Shown here piece by piece: positions 1-8,930 of a stretch of DNA of 64,000 nt (positions within the stretch are counted from its first letter, which is position 1; the number at the start of each line of letters is the position of its first letter). The stretch lies in assembly GCA_028280445.1 (NCBI GenBank), contig JANQLU010000052.1, forward strand, positions 84,403 through 148,402, given 5' to 3'. The notes beneath the pieces are model-generated. The model was not told the DNA's origin. It saw only the letters and a list, made by a program, of their open reading frames with translations, and did no database searches. The stretch is from Pirellulaceae bacterium (GTDB lineage: Bacteria > Planctomycetota > Planctomycetia > Pirellulales > Pirellulaceae). The position numbers and the translations under genes are program-made.

Positions 1-122
1 CTACTCAGAAGACTGACATTTTTCCCGCACGGCCAAAGTTCATCGCGTGGACATCGTCGCAGGTTTGGCACAAAATAGAAACTTTTGCAGCAAAACAATT
101 TGACGTCGTTGACGAAAATAAT

Positions 123-1160
123 ATGACCACTGAATACCTGGCATTTGAAAACCACTTGGCCGAACTCGATGCACAAATTCAGCAAATCGAGTCCGCTCAA
201 GATGACTCGGCGGAAACTGCTGAAAACCTGCGCTCGTTGCGTCGCCAGTTGGCCGACCAGACGCATCAGCTCTATGAAAATTTGACACCTTGGCAATCCG
301 TCCAGGTCGCTCGCCACAAAGATCGCCCGCACACGATCGACTACCTGTCCCTGGTCTTTGACGAATTTGTTGAAGTGTTTGGCGACAAACATTTTGGAGA
401 CGATCGCGCTATTCGTTGCGGATTCGCCAAACTCGACGACCTCAAAGTGATGGTGATCGGACACCAAAAAGGCCGCACGTTCAAAGACCGCTCGGAAAAC
501 TTTTTCGGCTGTGCCCATCCCGAAGGATATCGTAAAGCGATGGCCAAAATGCGAATGGCCGCCAAATACAATTTGCCTGTGATTTGCTTTATCGACACAC
601 CCGGTGCCTATCCCGGTATCGGCGCCGAAGAACGTGGACAAGCTCAAGTCATTGCCGAAAACATGTTCGAAATGTCGCGACTTGAAACACCCATTATTTG
701 TATTGTGATCGGTGAAGGAGGAAGCGGTGGTGCACTCGGAATCGGAGTCGGTGACCGGGTCGCCATTCTGCAGCACGCCTACTATTCGGTTATCAGCCCT
801 GAAGGCTGTGCAGGGATTCTTTGGAAAAGTGGAGAACACGCCGAAAAAGCGGCAACGGCATTGAAATTCACTTCAAAACATTTGCTCCAATTCAACGTCG
901 TCGATGACGTCATCGAGGAACCCTTGGGCGGAGCCCATCGTGACCACCATAAAATGTCACTGCAAATCAAAAACTATTTGCTCAAAGAACTTCGCCAACT
1001 CAATCGCAAATCGATCGATGAATTGGTCCAAACTCGCTATGATCGCTTCCGTCGCATCGGTGTGTTCGAAGAACGATCGATCGAGGAAACCGCGGCCACT
1101 GAAGATGTTCCCACCGAGGCCGACACCACACAAGCGGCCAGCCCCAATGGACAGGTTTAG
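123..1160 (+). CDS. accA: Acetyl-CoA carboxylase carboxyltransferase subunit alpha
   Basis: This is the alpha subunit of the carboxyltransferase half of acetyl-CoA carboxylase. With AccD it moves the carboxyl group from carboxybiotin to acetyl-CoA, giving malonyl-CoA for fatty acid synthesis in the cytoplasm. The 345-residue length is slightly above the usual 315-325 because of an acidic Ala/Thr-rich tail of about 30 residues. Visible family signatures are an N-terminal helical segment (about 1-75), the FGD-KHFGDD and GHQKGR segments near 88-120, DTPGAYPG near 160 and the glycine-rich GEGGSGGALGIG oxyanion segment near 197-208. The start is ATG with only a weak ribosome site. No accD lies in the window, as is common when accA stands alone. 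Identification is secure. Confidence 0.95.
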   Translation: MTTEYLAFENHLAELDAQIQQIESAQDDSAETAENLRSLRRQLADQTHQLYENLTPWQSVQVARHKDRPHTIDYLSLVFDEFVEVFGDKHFGDDRAIRCGFAKLDDLKVMVIGHQKGRTFKDRSENFFGCAHPEGYRKAMAKMRMAAKYNLPVICFIDTPGAYPGIGAEERGQAQVIAENMFEMSRLETPIICIVIGEGGSGGALGIGVGDRVAILQHAYYSVISPEGCAGILWKSGEHAEKAATALKFTSKHLLQFNVVDDVIEEPLGGAHRDHHKMSLQIKNYLLKELRQLNRKSIDELVQTRYDRFRRIGVFEERSIEETAATEDVPTEADTTQAASPNGQV

Positions 1161-1233
1161 CAAAACAATTCTCACGTCGCTAATATCTGTGGCACGATGC
1201 GGCGCAGTTCTGTAAATCGGGAGTTCACAAAAC

Positions 1234-1941
1234 GTGTGCAACCTTTACAACATCGGACGTCCGTCGACAGATTTGGGCATCGAACTTCAGGCCTTTTACC
1301 AGTTGAAGTTTGATTTTCCGGAATTGGTGGTGCCCAAAGCTCAGGCGCCGGGATTGTTGCTCAACGACCAGCAGCGGGAAATCGCCCCCATGCGATTTGG
1401 TTTGATTCCGCCAGGTTCAGATCCCGCGAAAGTAAAACGGCCTTACAACAACGCGACGATTGAAAAACTGAGTAGTTGGCCTTGGAAATTATCGGTTGGC
1501 CGATCGCGTTGTATCATTCCAATGACGTCCTTTTTGGAGTTCAGCTATTGGGGTGACGAATATCAAGGTCACAAGCTGGAATTTTTTCCCCGCGACGAAT
1601 CATTGTTACTTGTCGCCGGTATTTACAACCAATCGAACTCTGATGTTTCGATGACCCTGATTACACGCCCTGCCAATTCGCAAATGATGGACTGCGGACA
1701 CCATCGAATGCCAATGTTTGTCAATCAAAATTCCATGGATCAATGGCTCGATCGCGAAAAACAAACCATTGATGCTTGCCACGAAATTCTGCGTCATTCG
1801 GTCGCCGAGCCCGAATTCGACATCGAAGACCACGGCTTGATGCGCGACGGTTGGCAAAAGCGAGTGGATGCGGCAATCGAAAAACGAGATCGACAAATCG
1901 ATGCAATCGAACAATTCGGACCGCTCGGAATCGACTGCTGA
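1234..1941 (+). CDS. SOS response-associated peptidase (SRAP, YedK/HMCES family)
   Basis: SRAP proteins protect abasic sites in single-stranded DNA by forming a thiazolidine crosslink through Cys2. The start must be the GTG that gives (M)CNLYN, because removal of Met exposes the catalytic Cys2. Other hallmarks are the Asn-containing region at about 75-85 (PYNNATIE), the active-site Glu in MTSFLEF near 100, and the HHRMP motif near 153 that carries the essential His. The length of 235 residues is normal. The gene stands alone downstream of accA. The downstream palindrome at 1953-2009 probably ends its transcript. Function is inferred from the family. Confidence 0.93.
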   Translation: MCNLYNIGRPSTDLGIELQAFYQLKFDFPELVVPKAQAPGLLLNDQQREIAPMRFGLIPPGSDPAKVKRPYNNATIEKLSSWPWKLSVGRSRCIIPMTSFLEFSYWGDEYQGHKLEFFPRDESLLLVAGIYNQSNSDVSMTLITRPANSQMMDCGHHRMPMFVNQNSMDQWLDREKQTIDACHEILRHSVAEPEFDIEDHGLMRDGWQKRVDAAIEKRDRQIDAIEQFGPLGIDC

Positions 1942-1952
1942 GTGCTTCATGA

Positions 1953-2009
1953 GTAGGGCCGGTTCCCACCGGCCGTTTTGTCGGATTGGCCGGTGGGAAC
2001 CGGCCCTAC
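1953..2009. repeat. Family A palindromic repeat (complete hairpin)
   Basis: Two inverted arms of 22 bases with core GGCCGGTGGGAACCGGCC surround a 13-base loop. It lies just after the SRAP stop and before the convergent YCII gene, so it could serve as a two-way terminator. Further copies lie near 15.45, 15.56, 40.1, 40.96, 41.04 and 54.67 kb. Confidence 0.9.
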
Positions 2010-2027
2010 TAGACAATTTTAAAAAAC

Positions 2028-2378
2028 TTAGCCACCACCGGCATTCATAATTTCACGCACTTCGATCTTACCGGCCCCCGCCATTTGAATGGTGCGTTTG
2101 GCCAACTCACATGCGGTAGCTAAATCGGGTGCTTCGACAATCGTGTAGCCACCAACGATCTCTTTGGATTCGGCAAACGGTCCGTCCATCACCGTCATAT
2201 CTGACTGGACCACCGCACCATTTCCGCTCAGCGGACTTCCCGGGTCCAACAACCATCCTTCGTCTTGTCCATTTTGCATCCATTCCATGCATGATTTCAT
2301 TGCCGCCTCCTGTTCCTCGGGCGTCATTTGAGGACGATTATCACAACCACCGCGTTGCAGGAATATAAATTTGGCCAT
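2028..2378 (-). CDS. YCII-related domain protein
   Basis: This small cytoplasmic protein of 116 residues has the YCII/DGPF-domain pattern: an N-terminal beta strand (MAKFIFLQRGG), a helix with TPEEQEAAM, then a DGPFAESKEIVGGY segment and a C-terminal ELAK helix. Related proteins form dimeric alpha-beta barrels; most have no known activity. In planctomycetes and actinobacteria they often sit next to ECF sigma factors, but none is present here. The start at 2378 gives the usual length. It is convergent with the SRAP gene. The family call is firm and the function unknown. Confidence 0.85.
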   Translation of the reverse strand: MAKFIFLQRGGCDNRPQMTPEEQEAAMKSCMEWMQNGQDEGWLLDPGSPLSGNGAVVQSDMTVMDGPFAESKEIVGGYTIVEAPDLATACELAKRTIQMAGAGKIEVREIMNAGGG

Positions 2379-2531
2379 TCGTTAGCTCCCCGATTGCATT
2401 AAATTTTAAAGTGAGTGTACAGATTTTTTGCTTGATCTACAAAAAACTAACGAACGACAGGCGGGGCAGGGGACATCATCCTCGAAAAAATCTTCAAAAT
2501 TCGGTATGCCACCAACCCATCAGTGATGTTT

Positions 2532-2559
2532 CGGGAGGGCGAGGCTCCCGCCGAGCCGC
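2532..2559. repeat. Family F repeat (GGGCGAGGCTCCCGCCGAGC)
   Basis: A GC-rich element of about 28 bases found again at 6401-6429, 60828-60856 and 60976-61004, in both orientations. It lies in the 249-base gap between two minus-strand genes. Confidence 0.8.
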
Positions 2560-2583
2560 AGAGGTCGGGACGGAAAACCTAAT

Positions 2584-2618
2584 CCTGTGAGCGGCAAGGC
2601 GCTAGCCGGCGCTCACAG
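2584..2618. repeat. Family B repeat, truncated copy
   Basis: A shortened copy of the family B hairpin (GAGCGGCAAGGCGCTAGCC). Here only about 35 bases remain and the ends still pair (CCTGTGAGC with GCTCACAGG). It lies ten bases before the stop of the next minus-strand gene. Confidence 0.8.
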
Positions 2619-2627
2619 GTCAACTCG

Positions 2628-3149
2628 TCACGCAGCCTGTTTGTCTTCACTGGCAACCATACTTCGCCGCGGAGCTTTCAACGCAAACGTCTCAGAAAAC
2701 GTTTTCCCACTCGCCGTATGAAAAATCATCGTGAACTCCAGATCATTTGGCACTTCGTAGTCGTCAGGCACATCAAAAAAACAAGCGGGACTGAAGGCGA
2801 TCGATGACTCGGGGCTGATGTTCCACGGTGGTTTGTCATCGCCGCCAAAACCCCAATCTCCAAAAATCTTTTTGCCTTGAGCAGTTTTGATGATGCAATC
2901 GAACAGCACCACCGAATTCTGACGCGTACTATGATTGACAATCAAAACACCTCCCGTGTCGAGTTGCTGAACAATCAAACGCTTGACATTCGTTTTCGAT
3001 GGATGTGTTCGACAAATTGCGCGGTAGTCTGACAATTGGTGAAATTCCAAATTGGGTTGCTCTTTTCTCGACTTGATCAACCAGAAATACGCGGTCACGA
3101 TCAGCGAAATTGAACTCATCACTAATTTGGAATCGATCCAGTCAAACAT
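2628..3149 (-). CDS. Hypothetical membrane-anchored protein
   Basis: I do not recognise this protein. From the Met at 3149 it has about 173 residues: one predicted transmembrane helix near residues 11-25, a short basic stretch, then a soluble domain rich in beta strands. The frame stays open upstream to 3269, which would overlap the TAXI gene by 80 bases. The start at 3149 avoids that overlap and puts the helix close to the N-terminus. It follows the TAXI-type binding protein by 40 bases on the same strand, so the two may be co-transcribed. No catalytic motif is visible. Confidence 0.6.
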   Translation of the reverse strand: MFDWIDSKLVMSSISLIVTAYFWLIKSRKEQPNLEFHQLSDYRAICRTHPSKTNVKRLIVQQLDTGGVLIVNHSTRQNSVVLFDCIIKTAQGKKIFGDWGFGGDDKPPWNISPESSIAFSPACFFDVPDDYEVPNDLEFTMIFHTASGKTFSETFALKAPRRSMVASEDKQAA

Positions 3150-3189
3150 CGTGTTTTCCAGCTGAACCCTCAGACGCGGATTGATTTTG

Positions 3190-4539
3190 TTACGCTGCCA
3201 AACGTCGATCTGTCGAACGAGTTGGCACCGAAGCTGCGAGCTGTTCTCTGACAAACTCGATATGGACACGGAGATTGTAAAACTCTTCCATATATGAAAG
3301 CGGCACGGTGACCGCCATCAGCTCCTGTTCAATACGCTGCAATTTTTCGACGCCGGCCGCACGATCATAAATCAATTCGCGGTCTTTCATCTGTTGTTCG
3401 ACTTCGTGTAACACACGGTACCAGCGATAAATTTTGGAACGAATCCGCCAACGATAAACTGGTGGTGCCAGTTTCAACAGTGGTATCAACAGCGTACATA
3501 GCGGCAACAGAATCAACTTGATACGATCCAGCCAGGCCGCAACTCCAAACGGAAAATAACGATACAGAAACGATGGACCCGACTGAAAATAACGGTCCGC
3601 GTGTGTGTTCAACGGGTAATCGGTAAACCGTGGCGTTGGAAACGAACTGGTTTGAACCAACACTCCCCGTTTCGCATGGGTTTGTTCCACGGCTTCTAAC
3701 AACAGCGGCACCAACGCGTGATGAAAATCTTCGCGAACGACCAGATTAGCAGTTGGCGCGACCAAGTGAATATCACGAGTCGGTACATTGTTTTGAAAAT
3801 CAACGATTCCCTGAGGCAACACAACCTCGGCCAGGAACCCGTACTTTTGACGATAAGCTGCGCCGCGCTCAAAATGAAAAGCTTTAATCTCTGGATCGTT
3901 CAGGAGCTGCTGAATGATTTTCGAATTGGGAGACATCACAAAAAAAGCGGCATCGATTTCAGCGCTCTGCAATTGTTGTGACGCCTCTTTTGGACTCAAT
4001 GCTAAAAACTTCGTGGACTGGTTTTTATCGTCGACTTCGTTGTCCGCTAACAGTTTTAATGCAATAGCCCGAGTACCACTTCCCGATTGGCCTACCCCAA
4101 TGCGTTTGCCCTTGAGTTCACGGAGTTGTTCAACCGGATTCTCTGCTCGTTGAAAAACCCAAACGGGTTCCGGGTAAAGACTTGCTAGTGACTCAAGCGG
4201 TGTTTCTTTCGGCGCAGTGCCTCCCTGGATCATTGCCAGTGAAATGCCGCTGTTTGGATCCAGCAGCAATTGTTCATTTTCGATCGAGCCAGAAGTGGTT
4301 CGAATCTCTAATGTAATTCCTTTTTCGGCAAGAATTTTTTTGTATTCGTTGGCGAAAGCGTAGTAGGCACCGTCTTGGCTACCGGTTGCAATGACTATGT
4401 GATCGGGACACCGTGGCCCCAGCAGCCAGGGAGTTGCGGCAAACGCCGCGCCAGTGATCAAGAATACCGGCCACCACCGTGTCAAGATACGCCGCAATCG
4501 CGATGTTTTGTGCCCCTCGTTCATTTCTCGTTGGTTCAT
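3190..4539 (-). CDS. TAXI-family TRAP transporter substrate-binding protein
   Basis: The N-terminal half (about 45-330) matches the TAXI family of TRAP solute-binding proteins: IVIATGSQDGAYYAFANEY near 48-66, the GKRIGVGQSGSGTR block near 145-158 and a helix with DAAFFVMSP near 195. A hydrophobic N-terminal segment (about 24-40) anchors or exports it. Unlike classic periplasmic TAXI proteins it has a C-terminal extension with a membrane segment near 340-360 and a helical, possibly coiled-coil tail of about 90 residues. No DctQM membrane partner is in the window, so import of a small organic acid is only one possibility; membrane-tethered sensing is another. Length 449. Confidence 0.85.
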   Translation of the reverse strand: MNQREMNEGHKTSRLRRILTRWWPVFLITGAAFAATPWLLGPRCPDHIVIATGSQDGAYYAFANEYKKILAEKGITLEIRTTSGSIENEQLLLDPNSGISLAMIQGGTAPKETPLESLASLYPEPVWVFQRAENPVEQLRELKGKRIGVGQSGSGTRAIALKLLADNEVDDKNQSTKFLALSPKEASQQLQSAEIDAAFFVMSPNSKIIQQLLNDPEIKAFHFERGAAYRQKYGFLAEVVLPQGIVDFQNNVPTRDIHLVAPTANLVVREDFHHALVPLLLEAVEQTHAKRGVLVQTSSFPTPRFTDYPLNTHADRYFQSGPSFLYRYFPFGVAAWLDRIKLILLPLCTLLIPLLKLAPPVYRWRIRSKIYRWYRVLHEVEQQMKDRELIYDRAAGVEKLQRIEQELMAVTVPLSYMEEFYNLRVHIEFVREQLAASVPTRSTDRRLAA

Positions 4540-4716
4540 CGAGAATCTCCACCAAGCCGAATACTGAACCGAAATCTAAAAGACGATTTCGTTTAAAGAA
4601 AAAAATATGGCGACTTATAGGCCAGTAACGACGTCTGAGCAATGCCAAAAGCTGCCAGCATTTGACGTGGCAATATGATCTTTCGGCTGCTATCAGATAT
4701 AGCAAATCTCTGCGGA

Positions 4717-5325
4717 TCAAAACATCGGACTCATCAGCGCAGTAGCAACCACGAGAATAACCAGCATCGCTAGTGATATAAAAGCTGCCCACGGATCAAC
4801 TTGCCCGCTTGCGTTTCCCAATCCAAATTTCGGACCAAGTCCGTGCCACAGCAACAAACCGATCGGTACGCTAACAAACCCGAACAGCCAAAGCAGCCAA
4901 ATGGGAGACCCGTGTCGTAACATATCACCGGCATCCGCGATTTGGCCAAACGATCCCGCAGCAATGTAGGCGCCATTAGCGATCAAACAAAATCCAGCAA
5001 AAAAACGGGCCAGATAATCACCCGGCAACTTGGCTGCCCAAAAAATTCCCCAAATCACCATTGGCAGAATCACCCCCAACAGCGGTCCCGCCCAAACCAC
5101 AATCAATGGATGTGGATTGGGAGATACATCGGTTCGCGAAATCGCCAACGGGTGAACGACCACTTTCGTGACCGTGCCGCCGGTCGACCATCCAGCAACG
5201 ACATGGCCCAGTTCATGAACAGCCATAAACGCCAACCAGCAAAATGGAATGAACGTGGCGATCAAGATCACTTGATGTCGACTGGTCTTCAGACCGTGGC
5301 CGCGGTTGTTCTGAGTCTCGTTCAC
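4717..5325 (-). CDS. M50-like (site-2 protease type) membrane peptidase
   Basis: A 202-residue polytopic membrane protein with the HExxH zinc motif (HELGHVVAG) near residues 37-45, inside the first hydrophobic segment, as in M50 intramembrane metallopeptidases. Five or so hydrophobic segments follow. The second metal-ligand motif of S2P (NxxPxxxxDG) is not clear, although IADAGD near 130 may supply an acidic ligand. The true substrate is unknown. It lies 20 bases downstream of 5346-5687, which is itself close to 5700-6251, so the three form a probable operon read leftward. Confidence 0.72.
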   Translation of the reverse strand: MNETQNNRGHGLKTSRHQVILIATFIPFCWLAFMAVHELGHVVAGWSTGGTVTKVVVHPLAISRTDVSPNPHPLIVVWAGPLLGVILPMVIWGIFWAAKLPGDYLARFFAGFCLIANGAYIAAGSFGQIADAGDMLRHGSPIWLLWLFGFVSVPIGLLLWHGLGPKFGLGNASGQVDPWAAFISLAMLVILVVATALMSPMF

Positions 5326-5345
5326 TCGTATTTCCAGTTCGCCGA

Positions 5346-5687
5346 TTATTCGCCATCGTTTTCCTGCGATTCGACCTCGGTATCCATTGCCTCGACAACA
5401 TGTTCGACCGAAGGACGCGTTAGTTTGTCGAGCTCAAATAACGCGCCCGCACCAGATCCTCGAGGTTTCTCGCGATAGTAAATATACCCGCGTCGCTCAA
5501 GTGCAATCAAAAATCGATGGAGACCGTAGATTACCAGGCAAATGGCTACGAGACCGATGATCGACAACGCAACAATTAACAACGTGTTGATGGCATGGCT
5601 CCCTGACAGATTCTTAATATCAACTTTCTGCAGACCGAAAAGTATTTTTCGTGCTGACAAACCAACGGTCAAAAATGCAATGTTCAC
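5346..5687 (-). CDS. Hypothetical small membrane protein
   Basis: 113 residues with one strong transmembrane helix (about 36-58) flanked by a short N-terminal region and a basic-then-acidic soluble tail (about 70-113). No recognised domain. It is the middle gene of a probable three-gene leftward operon with the coiled-coil protein upstream (12-base gap) and the M50-like peptidase downstream (20-base gap). It may be a partner or substrate of that peptidase; this rests on position only. Confidence 0.6.
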   Translation of the reverse strand: MNIAFLTVGLSARKILFGLQKVDIKNLSGSHAINTLLIVALSIIGLVAICLVIYGLHRFLIALERRGYIYYREKPRGSGAGALFELDKLTRPSVEHVVEAMDTEVESQENDGE

Positions 5688-5699
5688 AACACCGCCACA

Positions 5700-6251
5700 T
5701 TACCCGTTTTGCAGCGCATCGGACAGACTTTGTAGCTCATTGAGAGTTCTCATTCGCCAAGTGTCCAACTGCCCGACCAGCCGAGTATGCTGATCATTCA
5801 ACACACGAGTTCCGCGAAGAATTTCCTCCAGTTTTTCCTGCTCGCCCAGCGACGGTGCTGCAAGTTCGACAACAACCATCGATTGTCTGGCATCATCCAA
5901 CTCTTGATCGCTCTTTTTCCAATCGACCTCAATGATCTCGCGATCGATCTGTTCTAGCTGGCAGATTAATTCCTGCAGCATTTGGTTGTCAGGATAGCGG
6001 TTCGAAATTTCTTTGAGATCTCGCAACAGATTGGTGCGCGCTGGTGTGTGAGCACATCCGAGCCTGGCAGCTCGCACCTCCATCGGACAATAGTCGGCGC
6101 GTTGAAATCCGTGCTCCACTGCAGAATTTTGTCTTGGCCGCAAACCGTCTGGCTCGCGGAGTACCTGTTCATGCTCCATTTCGCAGGCCACATTTTTTAA
6201 CGCGCGAATTTTTTCGATGGTTGCGTCTAGAAATTCTTTGAACTCTGACAA
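5700..6251 (-). CDS. Hypothetical coiled-coil protein
   Basis: 183 residues, charged and mostly helical with heptad-like spacing near 85-175. No signal peptide and no catalytic motif. Four cysteines or more occur in the first 70 residues, of which the CPMEVRAARLGC stretch might bind a metal, but the spacing is not a known ribbon. First gene of the probable operon with the small membrane protein and the M50-like peptidase. Function unknown. Confidence 0.55.
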   Translation of the reverse strand: MSEFKEFLDATIEKIRALKNVACEMEHEQVLREPDGLRPRQNSAVEHGFQRADYCPMEVRAARLGCAHTPARTNLLRDLKEISNRYPDNQMLQELICQLEQIDREIIEVDWKKSDQELDDARQSMVVVELAAPSLGEQEKLEEILRGTRVLNDQHTRLVGQLDTWRMRTLNELQSLSDALQNG

Positions 6252-6304
6252 GTATTCGCTCTCGCTAGTTTAAAACTGGATCGCAACAATCTTTCCAGCC
6301 ACCC

Positions 6305-6373
6305 GTGAGCGGCGAGGCGCTAGCCGCCGGTTCGTTAGGGATTCGTACCGGCGGCTAGCGCCTTGCCGCTCAC
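6305..6373. repeat. Family B palindromic repeat (complete hairpin)
   Basis: Full inverted repeat of 69 bases: GAGCGGCGAGGCGCTAGCC arm, a short spacer with TTCGTTAGGGATTCG, and the complementary arm ending GCCTTGCCGCTCAC. It lies just upstream of the leftward operon start and downstream of the pseudopilin-like gene. Confidence 0.9.
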
Positions 6374-6400
6374 AGGATCAGGCTCTTCACCCCAATCTCT

Positions 6401-6429
6401 GCGGCTCGGCGGGAGCCTCGCCCTCCCGA
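6401..6429. repeat. Family F repeat
   Basis: Inverted-orientation copy of the element at 2532-2559, 28 bases after the family B hairpin; the same B and F pair in the same neighbourhood occurs at 2.5-2.6 kb. Confidence 0.8.
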
Positions 6430-6476
6430 ACAACTTGAAAACACAATAACACATCGAATCAACATGCTTTTTGAAC

Positions 6477-6893
6477 TCACTTTGAACGAATGTCGTCTCG
6501 ACTTCCCAATACACCATCCTCACCTGCTGATATCACAAACACGTTTTCGCGTTGCGTGATCAATTGATATCGATTTCCCCAAGGATCGAACGGGACAACA
6601 TTGTAGTCGAGATAAGGCCCTCGCCAAATCGACGCTTCAATTTTTTTTGGTTTGACAATGAGTTCGGTGAGGTCCGTCGGATACCGGCCCACATTTGAAT
6701 TGAATCTCCGACACTCATCAGCCAACAGTTGAGCTTCGGTTTTTGCGTTTCGGGATGGCGAACTCGTCGCATATGGAAATGACAACATTTCGAGGTAGGA
6801 CGGTAAAGCCACCGGTATCAACGAAAACATTACAGCGTTAGCTGTCACCGCGAATAGAATCAAAAGGCCGTTGCGTCTGGTCAAATGTAACAT
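6477..6893 (-). CDS. Pseudopilin-like protein with GspG-type C-terminal domain
   Basis: The C-terminal part carries the type II secretion major pseudopilin signature: RRFNSNVGRYPTDLTELIV, WRGPYL, PFDPWGNRYQL and a closing SAGEDGVLGSRDDI, the last being the calcium-binding loop of GspG. The N-terminus is unusual: RRNGLLILFAVTANAV replaces the G-FTLxE prepilin cleavage motif, so processing by prepilin peptidase is doubtful. I chose ATG at 6893 over the TTG at 6944 because it places the hydrophobic segment at the N-terminus. No other secretion genes are adjacent. It may be a stand-alone pseudopilin-derived protein. Confidence 0.72.
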   Translation of the reverse strand: MLHLTRRNGLLILFAVTANAVMFSLIPVALPSYLEMLSFPYATSSPSRNAKTEAQLLADECRRFNSNVGRYPTDLTELIVKPKKIEASIWRGPYLDYNVVPFDPWGNRYQLITQRENVFVISAGEDGVLGSRDDIRSK

Positions 6894-7120
6894 TCTGTTC
6901 AAACGTTGGCATAGCTTGTGAAGATTCAACGAGCGGCAACTCAATTATAGACAGTCCTCTGAACAAATTGTTGGTAATCATGACTTGATAATCAAAATAG
7001 AACATTTCCATCGCCAATGAAATTTTTCTTTATTGGATTTTCAAATTAAATTATCAGTACAATGGAAAAATCCAGCGCCCAATATTCTTTAAAAAAATTT
7101 CGAAATCCAGGAATAGAGAC

Positions 7121-8722
7121 ATGCCGTTCAAATCACTCAATGTTTGTTTCATGTTGTGTTTCCTGTGTTGCGGTATCGACGCTCAAGAAAAAAAAGTATC
7201 GCAACTGATCGACGATTTGAACGATGCCAGTTTTTCAGTTCGACAAGCTGCCGCTGAAGGTTTATCGCAGGGCGACGAAACGGTTGTCACGCCACTGTTA
7301 CAAGCCATCGTCAGCAAAACACAAGCGCGCGAAACACGTCGACGCTGCGCACAAATTCTGTTGAAATTGGCGTCCAGAAAAGATCAAAAAATCGACGCTG
7401 CACTCAAACAGCAACTGCCAAAATACCAAGCTGAAAAATTTCAACACGCCTCACTTGAACTCAAACAATTGCGATTCAAAATCCTGGGTGAAGTCAATAT
7501 CAGCGAAAAACAAGCGATCGGACTACTGCGCGAACACGGTTGCAGCATTACGCCCAGTCGACGAGTCAAAGGCATCACCATCGATGCGAAAAATTTCAAA
7601 GGCACTAAACAGGACTTCAAAAATATCGTCGCGATTAAACAACCGATCCGACTCAAAATTAACATCAGAAAACGGCACGAATTGTTTGATATTCTACCCA
7701 AGTGTAATTTGGCGGCGATTCAATTACGCGACGGGTATTCGCAAGTTGTCAAAAATGATCAACTCAAACACCAAGTCAGCGCTGCCATGCAGCAGATTTG
7801 CCGCTGTCAAAATCTCACAGAACTGTCTCTCGATTTTGCGGTGATTGACGCCAGGGCTCTGAATGGAATTGAAAAACTCACCAACCTTGTTCAAATCACG
7901 CTGCCGCGAACAGCAACCGATGAAACCCTGAGTCGATTGGCAAAACATAAAAAACTGAGTCACATTAATTTCATCAATTGCCAAAACATCAGCGGGGCTG
8001 GCTTCAAAGATTTTGCGGAAAACAAATTGATCAAGTCTCTCGATTTCCATTCAACGGGACTCAAAACTGAAAATCTCAAGTATCTGAACAAATTTCCCAA
8101 CCTGAGTAGACTTACTTTGCACCAAAACTGCTACAACGAAGATGTCCAGATCATCAGTAAACTGCCAGCATTGAAACAACTCGACCTCGACAACACATTA
8201 GTCACCAACGAGGTCGTCGATTCTTTGGCCAAGATGAAAAATCTTCGATATCTCGATATCGGAGAATCACCTTTGACAAATCAAATCATCAAAAAAATCA
8301 ATGCGTTGGAAACACTCGAAAGATTTCGCTTCAGACGAACCTTTATTACCGAACAGGGATCGAAAGAGCTTCGCTTCGACAACGAATACAATTCGCAAAC
8401 ATTTTTCGTGCCCGACAGCGCTCGACAACTCAAACTGGTTCACGAGTTGGTCGACCGGGGCGTCCCAATCAAGCCAAATTTAGAAGCTGGAATTGTCGAT
8501 CTATATTTTCAAGGGAAAAACAAGATTGATCTTTCGAAACTCGAACAGCTCAAAGTAAAAAATGTTTATTTAAACAAAATTCCGACCCCGGAAAATTTGC
8601 TCGACATCTTGAAACTCAACGATACGGCCCGCATCTGTGTCATCAACCCTGACATTCCTAATGAGATCGTTGACAAATTGAGAAACCGATTCGAAAAATT
8701 CACCGACGCGAGAGCGCGCTAG
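7121..8722 (+). CDS. Secreted HEAT-repeat and leucine-rich-repeat protein
   Basis: 533 residues. A signal peptide occupies about 1-22. One or two HEAT-like helices follow (LIDDLNDASFSVRQAAAEGL and the next, about 26-90), then a linker domain, then at least six leucine-rich repeats of about 24 residues between roughly 215 and 430, with repeating LTNLVQI, LSRLTLH, LKQLDLD and LRYLDIG cores. The C-terminal 90 residues fold separately. Such chimeras are common in planctomycetes and are presumed to mediate protein contacts outside the inner membrane. No enzyme motif. The leader before 7121 is AT-rich. Confidence 0.8.
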   Translation: MPFKSLNVCFMLCFLCCGIDAQEKKVSQLIDDLNDASFSVRQAAAEGLSQGDETVVTPLLQAIVSKTQARETRRRCAQILLKLASRKDQKIDAALKQQLPKYQAEKFQHASLELKQLRFKILGEVNISEKQAIGLLREHGCSITPSRRVKGITIDAKNFKGTKQDFKNIVAIKQPIRLKINIRKRHELFDILPKCNLAAIQLRDGYSQVVKNDQLKHQVSAAMQQICRCQNLTELSLDFAVIDARALNGIEKLTNLVQITLPRTATDETLSRLAKHKKLSHINFINCQNISGAGFKDFAENKLIKSLDFHSTGLKTENLKYLNKFPNLSRLTLHQNCYNEDVQIISKLPALKQLDLDNTLVTNEVVDSLAKMKNLRYLDIGESPLTNQIIKKINALETLERFRFRRTFITEQGSKELRFDNEYNSQTFFVPDSARQLKLVHELVDRGVPIKPNLEAGIVDLYFQGKNKIDLSKLEQLKVKNVYLNKIPTPENLLDILKLNDTARICVINPDIPNEIVDKLRNRFEKFTDARAR

Positions 8723-8763
8723 GTTAGGCAGTGTTGATTAAATTGGAAAGCTATGAATTTGAT

Positions 8764-8830
8764 CTGAGCGGCAAGGCACTAGCCGCCGGTGAACCCTCAA
8801 ATACCGGCAACTAACGCCTCGCCGCTCAGG
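8764..8830. repeat. Family B repeat (diverged hairpin)
   Basis: Arms GAGCGGCAAGGCACTAGCC and GCCTCGCCGCTCAG pair imperfectly. The loop contains AACCCTCAAATACCGG, shared with the copy at 23.24 kb, which marks a sub-branch of the family. It sits between two convergent genes. Confidence 0.85.
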
Positions 8831-8930
8831 CGTTTTGCGAAACCCCAACACCTCTGGCTCCAAAAAAAGTGTTGGCCGGCGGACTGGTGAGAAAGTCGCT
8901 GCCGACCAACAGATCAAAGCACTCTGGACA

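Noticed and set aside
1234..1941. Longer start for the SRAP gene
   Set aside because: Cys2 must directly follow the start Met for activity, so GTG 1234 is the only sensible start.
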